Shown here: positions 42,850 to 51,375 of the stretch, in pieces
How positions within the stretch are numbered: the stretch's first letter is position 1
How the letters are laid out: every line of letters starts with the position of its first letter
From: JBLUOA01 sp048060095
GTDB taxonomy: Bacteria; Pseudomonadota; Alphaproteobacteria; Rhodobacterales; Rhodobacteraceae
Assembly (NCBI RefSeq): GCF_048060095.1
Contig: NZ_JBLUOA010000001.1
Span: forward strand, 1,736,001 to 1,800,000
Direction of reading: 5' to 3'
Length of the DNA stretch: 64,000 nt
Program-made: the position numbers and the translations under genes
Notes under the pieces: model-generated
Seen by the model: only the letters and a program-made list of their open reading frames with translations
Told to the model about the DNA's origin: nothing
Databases searched by the model: none

Positions 42850-44469
42850 TTAGCCACGAACGGCGCGAAGTGCTACCCCGGCATCGCTGAGCGCGTTCCA
42901 GATCCGCGCGTCGCGGCCATAGATATCGCGGCGATAGTTCGTGCGCCCCTTCGCTTGGGTGAACGCGGTGCGATAGATCAGGTGAACCGGAACCTGCTTT
43001 TCAAGCTCCACGAAGGTCTCGCGCCCGGTTCCCAGCCGTTCCTGAAAGAACGTTTGGGGATTCGAAACCTGCCGCGCAAGAAGCGCGTAGGCAAAGTCGA
43101 ACGGGTCGTTCAAGCGGATACACCCATGCGAAAACGCCCGGACCTCGCGGGCAAACAGGTTCTGCGCCGGGGTGTCGTGAAGGTAGATATTATACTGGTT
43201 CGGGAACATGAACTTGACCTGACCAAGCGCGTTCCGGTTCGACGGCGGCTGCTTCAGGTCGAACGGGAAGGTCCGCGCTGTATACTGCGTGAAATCGACA
43301 TTCGCGCGGTTCACGACCCGACCCCGCCGGTCGATCAGGCGAAGGTGCCCGGCGGCGTTCCGGTTGCGTTGCATCTGCGGCAGATACTCTTTCACGGCAA
43401 TCGACCGTGGCACGTTCCATGTCGGGTTGATGACCATGTGCTCCATCACGTCGGAAAACTCCGGAGAGCGACGATCGCTGTCATTCGCCCCAACGACAGA
43501 GCGGGTTTCAAACGTCACACGGCCATTGTCGATGATCTTCGCGGTGAAATCGGTGAGGTTGACCAGAACATGCCGATCCCCGCGGTCGCGGTTCAGCCAG
43601 CGTTCCCTCTCCATCGCGACGACGATTGACTGAAGCCGGTCTTCGACGGATTTGTTCAACTCGCGGATCGTGCCTTCACCCGCGACGCCATCCGGCGTCA
43701 GGCCGTGATCGATCTGGAACTGCTGAACAGCCTGCTGCATCGCGCCGTCAAAGCGTGTGGACGCGTTGCGGCGCATGTAGCCCATCGCGATCAGACGGTT
43801 GCGCAAAGTCACCACGCGATCACCGCTGTCGCCAGGTTCGAGCTTGCTGGCCGCAACATTCGGGCCCCATCCACCACGACCAAGCAAACGCTCCATCCGT
43901 TCTTTTTCAGCCATCAACCGGGTGTATTCCGGCGTGCGCGGCGCGAGCGACCGGAACACCGCGTTCGGCGAACGTGTCGCGAGCGTTTGCAACAGCTCCA
44001 CCCGATCGCGGCGTGGGATCTGGCGGACGATACCGCTGTCGACCCGACGCGGGTTGTCGATGATGCCCGTCTGCAAATCGCGTGAGAAGCGCAGATAACG
44101 ACGGCTGAGGTCCACTTCCAATGCGCCGCGTTCGCGGGGCGTGCGCACATCGCGCAGCATCGCGCGAATTTCGTCGGGTCTGTAACGGTTGACCGGCAGG
44201 GCGTGATCGCCCGCCGAATTCAAAGCCCGCAAAAACGCCCGCCGACGCTGCCGGTCGCGTGATCCGTCCCCCGTCCAAAGCGGTTCATAATTCCGTCCAC
44301 GGTAAAACGCTGCTATCGCCTCGTCGTCCGACGCGGCCTCTGCGACGGCCTGTTTGAAGGCGGTGACTTGCGCCGTCGCCGGCGCCCCGATCAGTGTCGC
44401 TGCGATAAAATATGCAGCGAGCGCCACGACCAGTCTGGCCACGCGTGGCTGAGCCATTGGAAAATTCAT
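42850..44469 (-). CDS. L,D-transpeptidase (YkuD domain, YcbB-like)
   Basis: This enzyme makes 3-3 crosslinks in peptidoglycan. The 539-aa protein has a signal peptide (about 1-34), an N-terminal scaffold domain, a peptidoglycan-binding domain (about 215-275, GDRVVTLRNRLIAMG) and a YkuD catalytic domain with C450 in SHGCIRL. The layout matches YcbB/LdtD. Translation may start at the first or fifth codon (both M). It is divergent from the DUF882 gene. Confidence 0.94.
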   Translation of the reverse strand: MNFPMAQPRVARLVVALAAYFIAATLIGAPATAQVTAFKQAVAEAASDDEAIAAFYRGRNYEPLWTGDGSRDRQRRRAFLRALNSAGDHALPVNRYRPDEIRAMLRDVRTPRERGALEVDLSRRYLRFSRDLQTGIIDNPRRVDSGIVRQIPRRDRVELLQTLATRSPNAVFRSLAPRTPEYTRLMAEKERMERLLGRGGWGPNVAASKLEPGDSGDRVVTLRNRLIAMGYMRRNASTRFDGAMQQAVQQFQIDHGLTPDGVAGEGTIRELNKSVEDRLQSIVVAMERERWLNRDRGDRHVLVNLTDFTAKIIDNGRVTFETRSVVGANDSDRRSPEFSDVMEHMVINPTWNVPRSIAVKEYLPQMQRNRNAAGHLRLIDRRGRVVNRANVDFTQYTARTFPFDLKQPPSNRNALGQVKFMFPNQYNIYLHDTPAQNLFAREVRAFSHGCIRLNDPFDFAYALLARQVSNPQTFFQERLGTGRETFVELEKQVPVHLIYRTAFTQAKGRTNYRRDIYGRDARIWNALSDAGVALRAVRG

Positions 44470-44511
44470 TTCAAACCTCGAAAAGCAGCGTTAGTTCGTT
44501 ACCACCTAAAA

Positions 44512-44536
44512 CTTTCGGGAAGAGTTGCCGAAAGTC
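44512..44536. repeat. Inverted repeat upstream of the L,D-transpeptidase
   Basis: ACTTTCGG (44512-44519) and CCGAAAGT (44529-44536) have a 9-bp spacer and lie 43 bp before the gene. It could be an operator or a leader hairpin. Confidence 0.45.
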
Positions 44537-44599
44537 CACTCACATTTGGTAAAAACAGCAACAAAACCTGGCCCTGTGCATCAAATGCCACCCCGACCT

Positions 44600-44650
44600 A
44601 GCAAAATCGGCACGACCGTTTGGTTTCAGCAGGTTTTTGCCGATTTTGCT
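44600..44650. repeat. Perfect 13-bp inverted repeat in the divergent region
   Basis: AGCAAAATCGGCA (44600-44612) and TGCCGATTTTGCT (44638-44650) are exact reverse complements separated by 25 bp. A further half copy, TGCCGATT, lies near 44685. The arms are too far apart for a classic operator dimer, but they could loop or form a long hairpin. Confidence 0.55.
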
Positions 44651-44783
44651 TGAAAACGGGGGTGCGACACAATCAACGCTTGGTTGCCGATTCGAGATAT
44701 GTCATAAAAACCGTGCATCTGGGGATGAGATTATCGAACCGCTGCCAAAGCGGGAAGAAAGGCGACGGGACAGGCGCACTCAC

Positions 44784-45353
44784 ATGACTGTTAAAACGAA
44801 TACCGGGCTCTCGCGGCGCGCATTGCTAGGAGCATTTGCAGCGACTGCACTAACAGCAGCACCAACTTACACCAACGCAGCAGGCTTCTTGCGAGGCGGC
44901 GGGGACATACGACGGGTTCGCATGTATTCTGGCCGAACCGGCGAAAGCATCGACACAATCTATTGGGTCGAGGGCGAGTATATTCGCGAAGCGCTGACAG
45001 AGATTAACCACTTTATGCGCGACTGGCGCAGCGACGAGGCGATTACCATCGACGCGCGAAATGTCGACATCATGGCCGCCGCGCACAGGCTGATGGACGT
45101 GAACGAACCTTACATGCTCCTGTCCGGCTATCGCAGCCCGGCCACCAACGCGATGCTGCGCAGCCGCTCGCGCGGGGTTGCCCGCAACTCTCTCCATATG
45201 TCCGGCAAGGCGGCTGATCTTCGGCTGAACTCTCGGTCTGTCGGACAGATATTTGCGGCAGCGAAGGCATGTGCGGCAGGTGGCGTCGGGCGCTACTCCC
45301 GCTCCAACTTCGTTCATATGGATTGTGGACAGGTTCGCAGCTGGGGTCGGTAA
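44784..45353 (+). CDS. DUF882 (M15-like, YcbK-type) exported protein
   Basis: The 189-aa protein has a twin-arginine signal (LSRRALLGAFAATALTAAP). Its metallopeptidase-like domain carries the zinc-site residues of the M15 fold in SLHMSGKAADL and FVHMDCG, plus SGYRSPATN. The family is expected to act on peptidoglycan peptides. The divergent L,D-transpeptidase supports a shared cell-wall role. ATG at 44784 is preceded by a GGGACAGG stretch. Confidence 0.9.
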   Translation: MTVKTNTGLSRRALLGAFAATALTAAPTYTNAAGFLRGGGDIRRVRMYSGRTGESIDTIYWVEGEYIREALTEINHFMRDWRSDEAITIDARNVDIMAAAHRLMDVNEPYMLLSGYRSPATNAMLRSRSRGVARNSLHMSGKAADLRLNSRSVGQIFAAAKACAAGGVGRYSRSNFVHMDCGQVRSWGR

Positions 45354-45373
45354 GACGAACCGCATTGACGATG

Positions 45374-45402
45374 AAAGGCGCCGCTTTGTCGGCGCTTTTT
45401 TT
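45374..45402 (+). terminator. Rho-independent terminator of the DUF882 gene
   Basis: GCGCCG (45378-45383) and CGGCGC (45390-45395) form the core stem, extended by AAA/TTT pairs and followed by seven T residues. It starts about 20 bp after the stop codon. Confidence 0.78.
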
Positions 45403-45515
45403 ATTCGTGGTGTGTTTCCGAAGTCAGAACCTAACTTATCGACCAGTTCTTGGTAATATCTTGGTCGGTAGCCCCAGTGGGCAAAACCGAAATCACGCTA
45501 AACGGTTGAGAAGAT

Positions 45516-45592
<77 letters not shown>

Positions 45593-45602
45593 GTTGGCGG
45601 TG

Positions 45603-45631
45603 GATATAGGGCATTGGCCCCTGCCCCGCAA
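45603..45631 (-). promoter_or_regulatory. Probable promoter of tRNA-Arg(CCG)
   Basis: On the minus strand, TTGCGG (45631-45626) and TATATC (45608-45603) are 17 bp apart. The -10 hexamer ends 10 bp before the mature tRNA. The tRNA therefore need not depend on the suf operon. Confidence 0.55.
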
Positions 45632-45639
45632 TCGCTAAT

Positions 45640-46860
45640 TCAGGCGAAAAGTTCGTGACATAGCTCTAATGCGTCGATCAGCACGTCGACCTCCTCACGC
45701 GTGTTATACAGCCCGAAGGAGGCGCGCGCCGTGGCGCTGACGCCAAGCCGCTCCATCAACGGCTGGGCGCAGTGGTGGCCCGCGCGCACAGCCACGCCTT
45801 TCTTGTCGAGAACGGTTGAGATGTCATGCGGATGCGCGGCCCCGTTCAGTGTGATTGAAAAGATCGCCCCCTTGGTCGCACTGGTTCCCTGCACGTTTAG
45901 CCAGTTCAGCCCGTCCAGACGATCACGGGCGTAGTCGCGCAGAACCTTCTCATGCGCCGCGATGTTTTCCATTCCAAGCGCCATCATATAGTCGAGAGCG
46001 GCCCCCAGACCGATCGTTTGCACGATGCCGGGCGTTCCGGCCTCAAACATCATGGGGGGGACGTTGTAGGTGATCGCGTCTTGCCCGACTTCGCGGATCA
46101 TGTCGCCGCCACCCATGAACGGCCGCATCTCGATCATCCGTTCACGTCGCATGAAGATCGCACCGGACGCAGACGGCCCATAAAGCTTATGCCCGGTGAT
46201 CGCGTAGAAATCGCATCCGATGTCGGCCACATTGACCGGCTGGTGAACCGCCGCCTGACTGCCATCGACAAGGACCGGCACACCGCGTTCGCGCGCGCCA
46301 TCGCAGATCGCCTTGACGTCAACAACGGTGCCAAGGACGTTTGACATGTGGGTAACGGCAATCAGCTTGGTCTGGTCGCTGATCGCATCCAACACTCGCT
46401 GCGGGTCGAGGTCACCGTTCGAATCCACATCGACCCATTTCAGGACGACGCCCAAGCGTTCGCGCAGAAAGTGCCACGGGACGATATTCGCGTGATGCTC
46501 CATCACACTCAGGATGATCTCATCCCCAGCCTCCATCCGCGGCATGGCCCAGCCATATGCAACCGTATTGATTCCCTCGGTCGTGCCGGAGTTCAGCACG
46601 ATCTCCCGTTCATCCGGCGCACCAAGGAACCGCGCAATGATGCCGCGCACGGCCTCATACCGCTCGGTTGAGATATTGGAGAGTGTGTGCAGACCCCGAT
46701 GGACGTTGGAGTATTCCTCGGCATAGCCGCGCGTCACAGCGTCGATCACCGCCTGCGGCTTCTGCGCCGACGCCCCGTTGTCGAGGTAGACCAACGGTTT
46801 CCCGTTCACCGTCCGCGACAGGATCGGGAAGTCTTTGCGGATCTCAGCAACGTCATACAT
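45640..46860 (-). CDS. sufS: Cysteine desulfurase SufS (class II)
   Basis: SufS draws sulfur from cysteine for Fe-S cluster assembly. From ATG at 46860 the product is 406 aa. It has the PLP-lysine region ITGHKLYGP and the class II catalytic cysteine C364 in AGHHCAQP. The frame extends to 47013, but the added residues overlap the upstream gene and do not match the family. It is the last gene of the suf operon. I find no sufE gene in the window. Confidence 0.95.
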   Translation of the reverse strand: MYDVAEIRKDFPILSRTVNGKPLVYLDNGASAQKPQAVIDAVTRGYAEEYSNVHRGLHTLSNISTERYEAVRGIIARFLGAPDEREIVLNSGTTEGINTVAYGWAMPRMEAGDEIILSVMEHHANIVPWHFLRERLGVVLKWVDVDSNGDLDPQRVLDAISDQTKLIAVTHMSNVLGTVVDVKAICDGARERGVPVLVDGSQAAVHQPVNVADIGCDFYAITGHKLYGPSASGAIFMRRERMIEMRPFMGGGDMIREVGQDAITYNVPPMMFEAGTPGIVQTIGLGAALDYMMALGMENIAAHEKVLRDYARDRLDGLNWLNVQGTSATKGAIFSITLNGAAHPHDISTVLDKKGVAVRAGHHCAQPLMERLGVSATARASFGLYNTREEVDVLIDALELCHELFA

Positions 46861-46862
46861 CG

Positions 46863-47456
46863 TCACGCTCCAATATTCGGGGCCAATCCAAACATACTGA
46901 GCAGCAGCAGGAATGGTAAAAACGCGATCATTCCAGCAAGGAAGATCACCAGAAAGGTTTTGCCAAGGGATATCCCACCATGAGCAACCGACACGAAGTT
47001 CAGCATCAGCCAAAGCAGGTAGATATAGGTCGCAAACAACACGACCTGCCCCAGTTCGGGGGAGATCAGGAAAGCAACAATATCCACGACCATCGCGAAC
47101 AGCGCGATAACCCGGAGCCAGACATCGACAAGCAGGATGTCAAAGAAAGTGCCTGTTCCGCCAAAGCCGCGCCCTAGCTGTGCGATGACAAAATCAAGCG
47201 CAACCAGCAACACCGCCGTAACAGCAACGGACACGAACGGATCGGGCAGCCTGATAGGCTCCCCATCCACGCCGAGTGCTTCGGGCGTCACAGCCTCATG
47301 CACATAGCCAAGGATCGTGCCGAGTGTCAGCGTGATGGCGAGCGAAATCCAGATCGCCTGACGGCTCAACCCGAGCGCCAGAACCCGCGCCGCGCCCTCT
47401 TTCGGGTTGCGGACCGACAGTTTGACGAGAGCGAGCAGAAAGCTGAGAGGCGTCAT
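46863..47456 (-). CDS. YIP1-family membrane protein (first copy)
   Basis: The 197-aa protein has about five hydrophobic helices and a short N-terminal VRNPKEGAARVL stretch typical of bacterial Yip1-domain proteins. It ends 2 bp before sufS. Its role is unknown. A second YIP1-like gene lies directly upstream, and both are inside the suf operon between sufD and sufS. Confidence 0.82.
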   Translation of the reverse strand: MTPLSFLLALVKLSVRNPKEGAARVLALGLSRQAIWISLAITLTLGTILGYVHEAVTPEALGVDGEPIRLPDPFVSVAVTAVLLVALDFVIAQLGRGFGGTGTFFDILLVDVWLRVIALFAMVVDIVAFLISPELGQVVLFATYIYLLWLMLNFVSVAHGGISLGKTFLVIFLAGMIAFLPFLLLLSMFGLAPNIGA

Positions 47457-47479
47457 CGGGCGTGTCCTTCGTCTGTCCG

Positions 47480-47995
47480 TCAGCCGACCGTCGCGTCAGG
47501 CGCGAGCGGGCTACCCGCCTCGGCCACGCGCAGGGCGCTGATCCAAAGCCATAGGAACACGACACCCACACCCACATTGACAAGGGTGAGCGCCGGACCT
47601 TCACCGATAAACCCGGCGACAAGCCCGTGAAACAGCATCAGCGGGCAAATCACCAGCAGCGACCAGAACAGCGCCAAGCGCGCCGATAGCCAAGTGCCCT
47701 GCCCGCCAAACGCTTTTGCTACCGCATGGCTCAGCGCGGCGAGGGCGTAGAACACAAGCGGCGCCATCAGAACAGCGCCAAGAAACGCGCCGCCTGCCAA
47801 AGTTGAAAACTCCCCATCTTCGGGGCGGATGTGCGCCTGCCGGGACAAAAGCGGCAAACGCGCGACAAACATCAGGAAGCACGCGGTCATTACGTAGGCA
47901 AGAGCACGTTCTTCGCCCACGCCAGCGGCAAGCTGCCGCGCCATAACACGGCGCGGCGCACGGTATGCCTCAACGATGTCGCGGGTGACAGACAT
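47480..47995 (-). CDS. YIP1-family membrane protein (second copy)
   Basis: The 171-aa protein begins VEAYRAPRRVMARQL, parallel to the start of its neighbour, and has four to five hydrophobic helices. It lies 6 bp after sufD. The shared layout suggests an old tandem duplication that has diverged strongly. Function is unknown. Membrane anchoring of the Suf machinery is speculation. Confidence 0.78.
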   Translation of the reverse strand: MSVTRDIVEAYRAPRRVMARQLAAGVGEERALAYVMTACFLMFVARLPLLSRQAHIRPEDGEFSTLAGGAFLGAVLMAPLVFYALAALSHAVAKAFGGQGTWLSARLALFWSLLVICPLMLFHGLVAGFIGEGPALTLVNVGVGVVFLWLWISALRVAEAGSPLAPDATVG

Positions 47996-48001
47996 TGCGA
48001 C

Positions 48002-49291
48002 TTAGTCGCGCCGACGCGACAGCCAGCCCTCAAGCCGGGTCACGAGGTCTTCGGAAATCGCGTCATCCTCGATCTCATCAATCGCTTCGGCAAGGAAAGC
48101 GAGGACGAGCAAATCCTGTGCTTCGGCCTCTGGCACACCCCGCGCGCGCAAATAGAACAGTGCGTCCTCGTCGATTGCGCCAGAGGTGGACCCATGCGAA
48201 CAAGCGACGTCATCCGCATAAATCTCAAGCTCCGGCTTGGCGAGGAACTGGCTGTCCCCGTCCAGCAGCAAGGACTGACTAATCTGATACCCGTCAGTTT
48301 TTTGCGCCCCCGGTTGGACAAGAATTTTGCCTTGGAAAACACCAGTCGCCCCGTTCCGCAGAACTTTCTTGAACACCTGCCGACTTTCGCAATTCACCGC
48401 ATCGTGGGTGATGAAAACGGTATCATCGTGGTGAAAGTCTCCGTCGCCCATCGCGGCCCCGGCGACGTGCGCAACCGCGTCATCGCCCTTTATGTCCAAA
48501 ACGACCTCGTTCCGCGTCATCACGCCGTTGGCGGTCAGCGTAAAGCTTTTGAACGTGCTTTCCATGCCGAGCCGCCCAAACAGATGCGTCGCCGCGCAGC
48601 GTTCGTGATCGCGACCTTGGGCGCGGACGTGGTGGAATTTAGCGTTGTCCGCGACGTCGACTTCCATCACCTTGTTAAACCGTGCCGCCGCGGGGCCGTT
48701 TTCCAGCACCGTCAATTCTGCATCGCGTTCGACCTTGATGGCGTGATGCAAGATCGCGTCGGAACTCTCTGATTTATGGAGATAAACCAGAGAAATTGGC
48801 TTGCTGACCGGCTTAGTCGCGCGGATCACGATACCATCACTCGCAAAAGCCGTATTCAGGGCTGCAAGCGGGCGCGAAACCGGGGTCTGGCCGCGTTCTT
48901 CCAATCGGCCATACAGGTCCATCGCCCAGTGGATGTCCGTCGCTGTGGCGTCTGCCAAACGCTCAATCTCAACGCCTTCCATCGAAAGATCGTCCGACGC
49001 GTCGGCATCGAAAACGCCATCCACGAAAACAACCTTGAGGCAATCGATGGAGTGGAACAGAGGCGGCTCATCCCCCGCATCGAAAATCGCCGCGTGTGGG
49101 GCGACCGCCGCAGTCAGACGATCCGGGCGAGTGAATTTCCAATACTCATCCCGACGCCCCGGCAGACCCGCCGCACGAACACGCGCGAGAGCTGACTCGC
49201 GGCTCGCCTTGGCCCAGTTCGCGCCCGCCGGCATCGATAGAGTCGCCAGCCGCGCTTCGGTTTCATCATGTTTTGTCTGCGCGAGCGCCAT
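48002..49291 (-). CDS. sufD: Fe-S cluster assembly protein SufD
   Basis: SufD forms the SufBC2D scaffold complex with SufB and SufC. The 429-aa protein has the beta-helix core (about 150-350) and the family's C-terminal block CSHGSTSGAIDEDALFYLRARG. Its ATG overlaps the sufC stop by one base (TAATG). Confidence 0.95.
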   Translation of the reverse strand: MALAQTKHDETEARLATLSMPAGANWAKASRESALARVRAAGLPGRRDEYWKFTRPDRLTAAVAPHAAIFDAGDEPPLFHSIDCLKVVFVDGVFDADASDDLSMEGVEIERLADATATDIHWAMDLYGRLEERGQTPVSRPLAALNTAFASDGIVIRATKPVSKPISLVYLHKSESSDAILHHAIKVERDAELTVLENGPAAARFNKVMEVDVADNAKFHHVRAQGRDHERCAATHLFGRLGMESTFKSFTLTANGVMTRNEVVLDIKGDDAVAHVAGAAMGDGDFHHDDTVFITHDAVNCESRQVFKKVLRNGATGVFQGKILVQPGAQKTDGYQISQSLLLDGDSQFLAKPELEIYADDVACSHGSTSGAIDEDALFYLRARGVPEAEAQDLLVLAFLAEAIDEIEDDAISEDLVTRLEGWLSRRRD

Positions 49292-50046
49292 TACGCATCC
49301 TCCGACAGCAGATCCGCGTATCCGTTATGTTCAACCTCAAGCGCGAGTTCGGGTCCACCCGACTTCACGATCCGACCATCCGCCATGATGTGAACAACGT
49401 CGGGTTTAATGTGGTCCAGAAGTCTTTGATAATGTGTGATAACCAAGAATGACCGCCCCGCATCACGCAGCGCATTCACACCATCCGCGACCAGTTTCAT
49501 CGCATCGACATCGAGGCCAGAGTCGGTTTCATCCAAAACGCACATCTTCGGCTCAAGCATTGCCATCTGCAAAATCTCGTTCCGCTTCTTTTCGCCGCCG
49601 GAGAAGCCGACATTCACCGGACGTTTCAGCATATCGGCGTCGATTTTCAGATCTTTTGCCTTCGCGCGTATCAGCTTTAGAAAGTCGGCAGCGGACAGCT
49701 CCTCCTCCCCACGCGCCTTGCGTTGGGCATTCACTGCGGTGCGCATAAACGTCATGTTCCCGACGCCCGGAATTTCGACCGGGTATTGGAAGGCAAGAAA
49801 CAGCCCCATCGCCGCGCGTTCCTCGGGATCGAGATCAAGCAAATCTTCGCCCGTCAGGGTCGCGCTGCCCTCGGTTACTTCGTAACCGTCACGGCCGGAC
49901 AGCACATAGGACAGCGTCGACTTGCCAGAGCCGTTTGGCCCCATAATCGCGTGCACCTCACCGGCGCCAACGGCCAGGTCGACACCCTTCAGAATGCGCT
50001 TATCTTCTTCTTCAAGTTTGACGTGCAGGTTCTTGATTTCTAGCAT
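49291..50046 (-). CDS. sufC: Fe-S cluster assembly ATPase SufC
   Basis: SufC is the ABC-type ATPase of the SufBC2D scaffold. From ATG at 50046, with AGGAAGAA 0-8 bp upstream, it is 251 aa. It has Walker A GPNGSGKST, a signature in GFSGGEKKRNEI and Walker B CVLDETDSGLD. An in-frame ATG at 50061 is a poorer start. Confidence 0.96.
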   Translation of the reverse strand: MLEIKNLHVKLEEEDKRILKGVDLAVGAGEVHAIMGPNGSGKSTLSYVLSGRDGYEVTEGSATLTGEDLLDLDPEERAAMGLFLAFQYPVEIPGVGNMTFMRTAVNAQRKARGEEELSAADFLKLIRAKAKDLKIDADMLKRPVNVGFSGGEKKRNEILQMAMLEPKMCVLDETDSGLDVDAMKLVADGVNALRDAGRSFLVITHYQRLLDHIKPDVVHIMADGRIVKSGGPELALEVEHNGYADLLSEDA

Positions 50047-50069
50047 TTCTTCCTCATTCATCCGATGGG

Positions 50070-50576
50070 TTAGGCGTCTTCGCCATCCCAGTAATCCACT
50101 GCGCTGTCAGTTCGCCCAACGAACCGCAAATGCGCCGACATCCAATCCTCGCCGGGAAAAACGGCAAGGGCTGCAAACTTTCCGCTATCGGGGTATTCGA
50201 CCACGTCCGGGTCCTGTTTCGTCGAAATACCGATGTATTTAAGCGGTTTGCTCCCCGTATTTATCAACTGATGGGCGGTGTCGGGCCCGCCCTTCGGCGC
50301 ACCACACACCATGCCGGCAGACACTTTGTGTTCGGTTTTGCCGATGCGGAACGTGCCCTCACCCTCAAGAATAACGAACATCTCATCATTGCCGAGGTGA
50401 CTGTGAAACGGAAACGCGCGCTTACCCGGCTCAACCGTCACAAACATCGCGCCGAGCATCGAGAGTCCGAGCGCCCCATCGATATCCGCAATCGTCCCAC
50501 CAAATCTCTTCGATCCGCCCTCAGGCTCCATCGTGAAGCCGGGCAGCGCATTGATATCAACCACGTCCGAAGTCAT
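50070..50576 (-). CDS. Cupin-domain protein inside the suf operon
   Basis: The 168-aa protein carries one cupin barrel. Metal-site motifs are FPFHSHLGNDEMFVILEGEG (two His and a Glu) and PDTAHQLINTG (third His). The substrate is unknown. Its ATG overlaps the stop of the 111-aa membrane gene by 4 bp, and sufC follows after 23 bp. It may bind iron or a small ligand, which is inference. Confidence 0.85.
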   Translation of the reverse strand: MTSDVVDINALPGFTMEPEGGSKRFGGTIADIDGALGLSMLGAMFVTVEPGKRAFPFHSHLGNDEMFVILEGEGTFRIGKTEHKVSAGMVCGAPKGGPDTAHQLINTGSKPLKYIGISTKQDPDVVEYPDSGKFAALAVFPGEDWMSAHLRFVGRTDSAVDYWDGEDA

Positions 50577-50908
50577 CTTGCTTCCCCCTCCGTCCGTTTC
50601 ACCATCTCGGCAATCTGCCGTTCCGTTTCGGCAGTTTGGCTGGCCCGACGTTCCGCCTGGCGTTTGTTTTCAGCATCCAATCGCTTGCGTTCGATCATTC
50701 GGTAGATCATCCCGCCAACACCCGCACACACAATCGCCGCCAGCAAAAAGCGCCAGATCGACCAGCCACCACCAAACACCGCGCCCAGAATGAGGTAGGT
50801 CAAGATACCAGCCACCGCCCCAAACGGGACCGCGACACGGCCTGCATCAACATGGCTGGGATTGCCAAGCTGCTGCATCAGACCTTCTTCAAGCGCGTTG
50901 CCGGACAT
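50573..50908 (-). CDS. Hypothetical membrane protein with coiled-coil tail
   Basis: The 111-aa product starts at ATG 50908. It has two transmembrane helices (about 28-47 and 53-70) and a charged C-terminal helix (about 72-111) rich in R, E and A that could form a coiled coil. Its start overlaps the stop of the 60-aa gene (TAATG) and its end overlaps the cupin start. I recognise no family. Confidence 0.78.
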   Translation of the reverse strand: MSGNALEEGLMQQLGNPSHVDAGRVAVPFGAVAGILTYLILGAVFGGGWSIWRFLLAAIVCAGVGGMIYRMIERKRLDAENKRQAERRASQTAETERQIAEMVKRTEGEAR

Positions 50909-51090
50909 TACGTACGCCTCCCCAAAACGATTTGGGCAAACAGCGAGCCGAGAAAACCCGAAATGCTCGCGAGCAGTGCGACCTGATAGGTGCTTACCAT
51001 GGGGGTAATCGCGTTGACGAACAGCGCGAAGCCAGCGCAGAACACGCCGGTGAGAATGGCGGAGAGGAGGGAGATGCCTTTCAACCACAT
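50908..51090 (-). CDS. Hypothetical small membrane protein (60 aa)
   Basis: There are two hydrophobic helices (about 4-27 and 36-56) with a short loop and a basic end (LGRRT). It starts 3 bp after the preceding 93-aa gene and overlaps the next start by one base, so it is tightly coupled. No family is recognised. Confidence 0.75.
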   Translation of the reverse strand: MWLKGISLLSAILTGVFCAGFALFVNAITPMVSTYQVALLASISGFLGSLFAQIVLGRRT

Positions 51091-51093
51091 GGC

Positions 51094-51375
51094 TCAGGAC
51101 TCTGCCGCATCAGTCTGCTCCGCCTGAATAAGAGCATGGCTGAAATACAGATCGAACGCCTTAAGGACGACAAAGACAATCACACCCGACATAATCGCCA
51201 CGACCTTACCGATACCGGACTCGCCAAACATCGACCAAAGCTCTTGCGTCAATAACACCGGAATCACGAACGAAACCGGAAGAAGTGCGCCGGTCATGAT
51301 CTCACGCAATCTATGCCCCGAAAAGAATCTACGGAGCCGCTCTAATATGGAAATCAATGGTCGGTTCAATGCCAA
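51094..51375 (-). CDS. Hypothetical membrane protein directly after sufB
   Basis: The open frame gives 93 aa from a TTG at 51375, immediately after the sufB stop. An ATG at 51297, with a GAGAT stretch before it, would give 67 aa that still contain both hydrophobic helices and the acidic tail (IQAEQTDAAES). I cannot settle the start. No family is recognised. The run of three such membrane genes lies between sufB and the cupin gene. Confidence 0.65.
   Translation of the reverse strand: MALNRPLISILERLRRFFSGHRLREIMTGALLPVSFVIPVLLTQELWSMFGESGIGKVVAIMSGVIVFVVLKAFDLYFSHALIQAEQTDAAES

Larger units (their letters stand above)
44470..44783. other. 314-bp divergent intergenic region
   Basis: No gene is visible here. 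The region separates the L,D-transpeptidase and DUF882 genes and should hold both promoters. It contains two inverted repeats, listed separately, and is AT-richer than its surroundings. Confidence 0.6.

Noticed and set aside
45439..45469. Inverted CGACCA...TGGTCG near the tRNA as an operator
   Set aside because: The arms are only 6 bp with a long spacer. The pattern is expected by chance and does not sit in a clear promoter.
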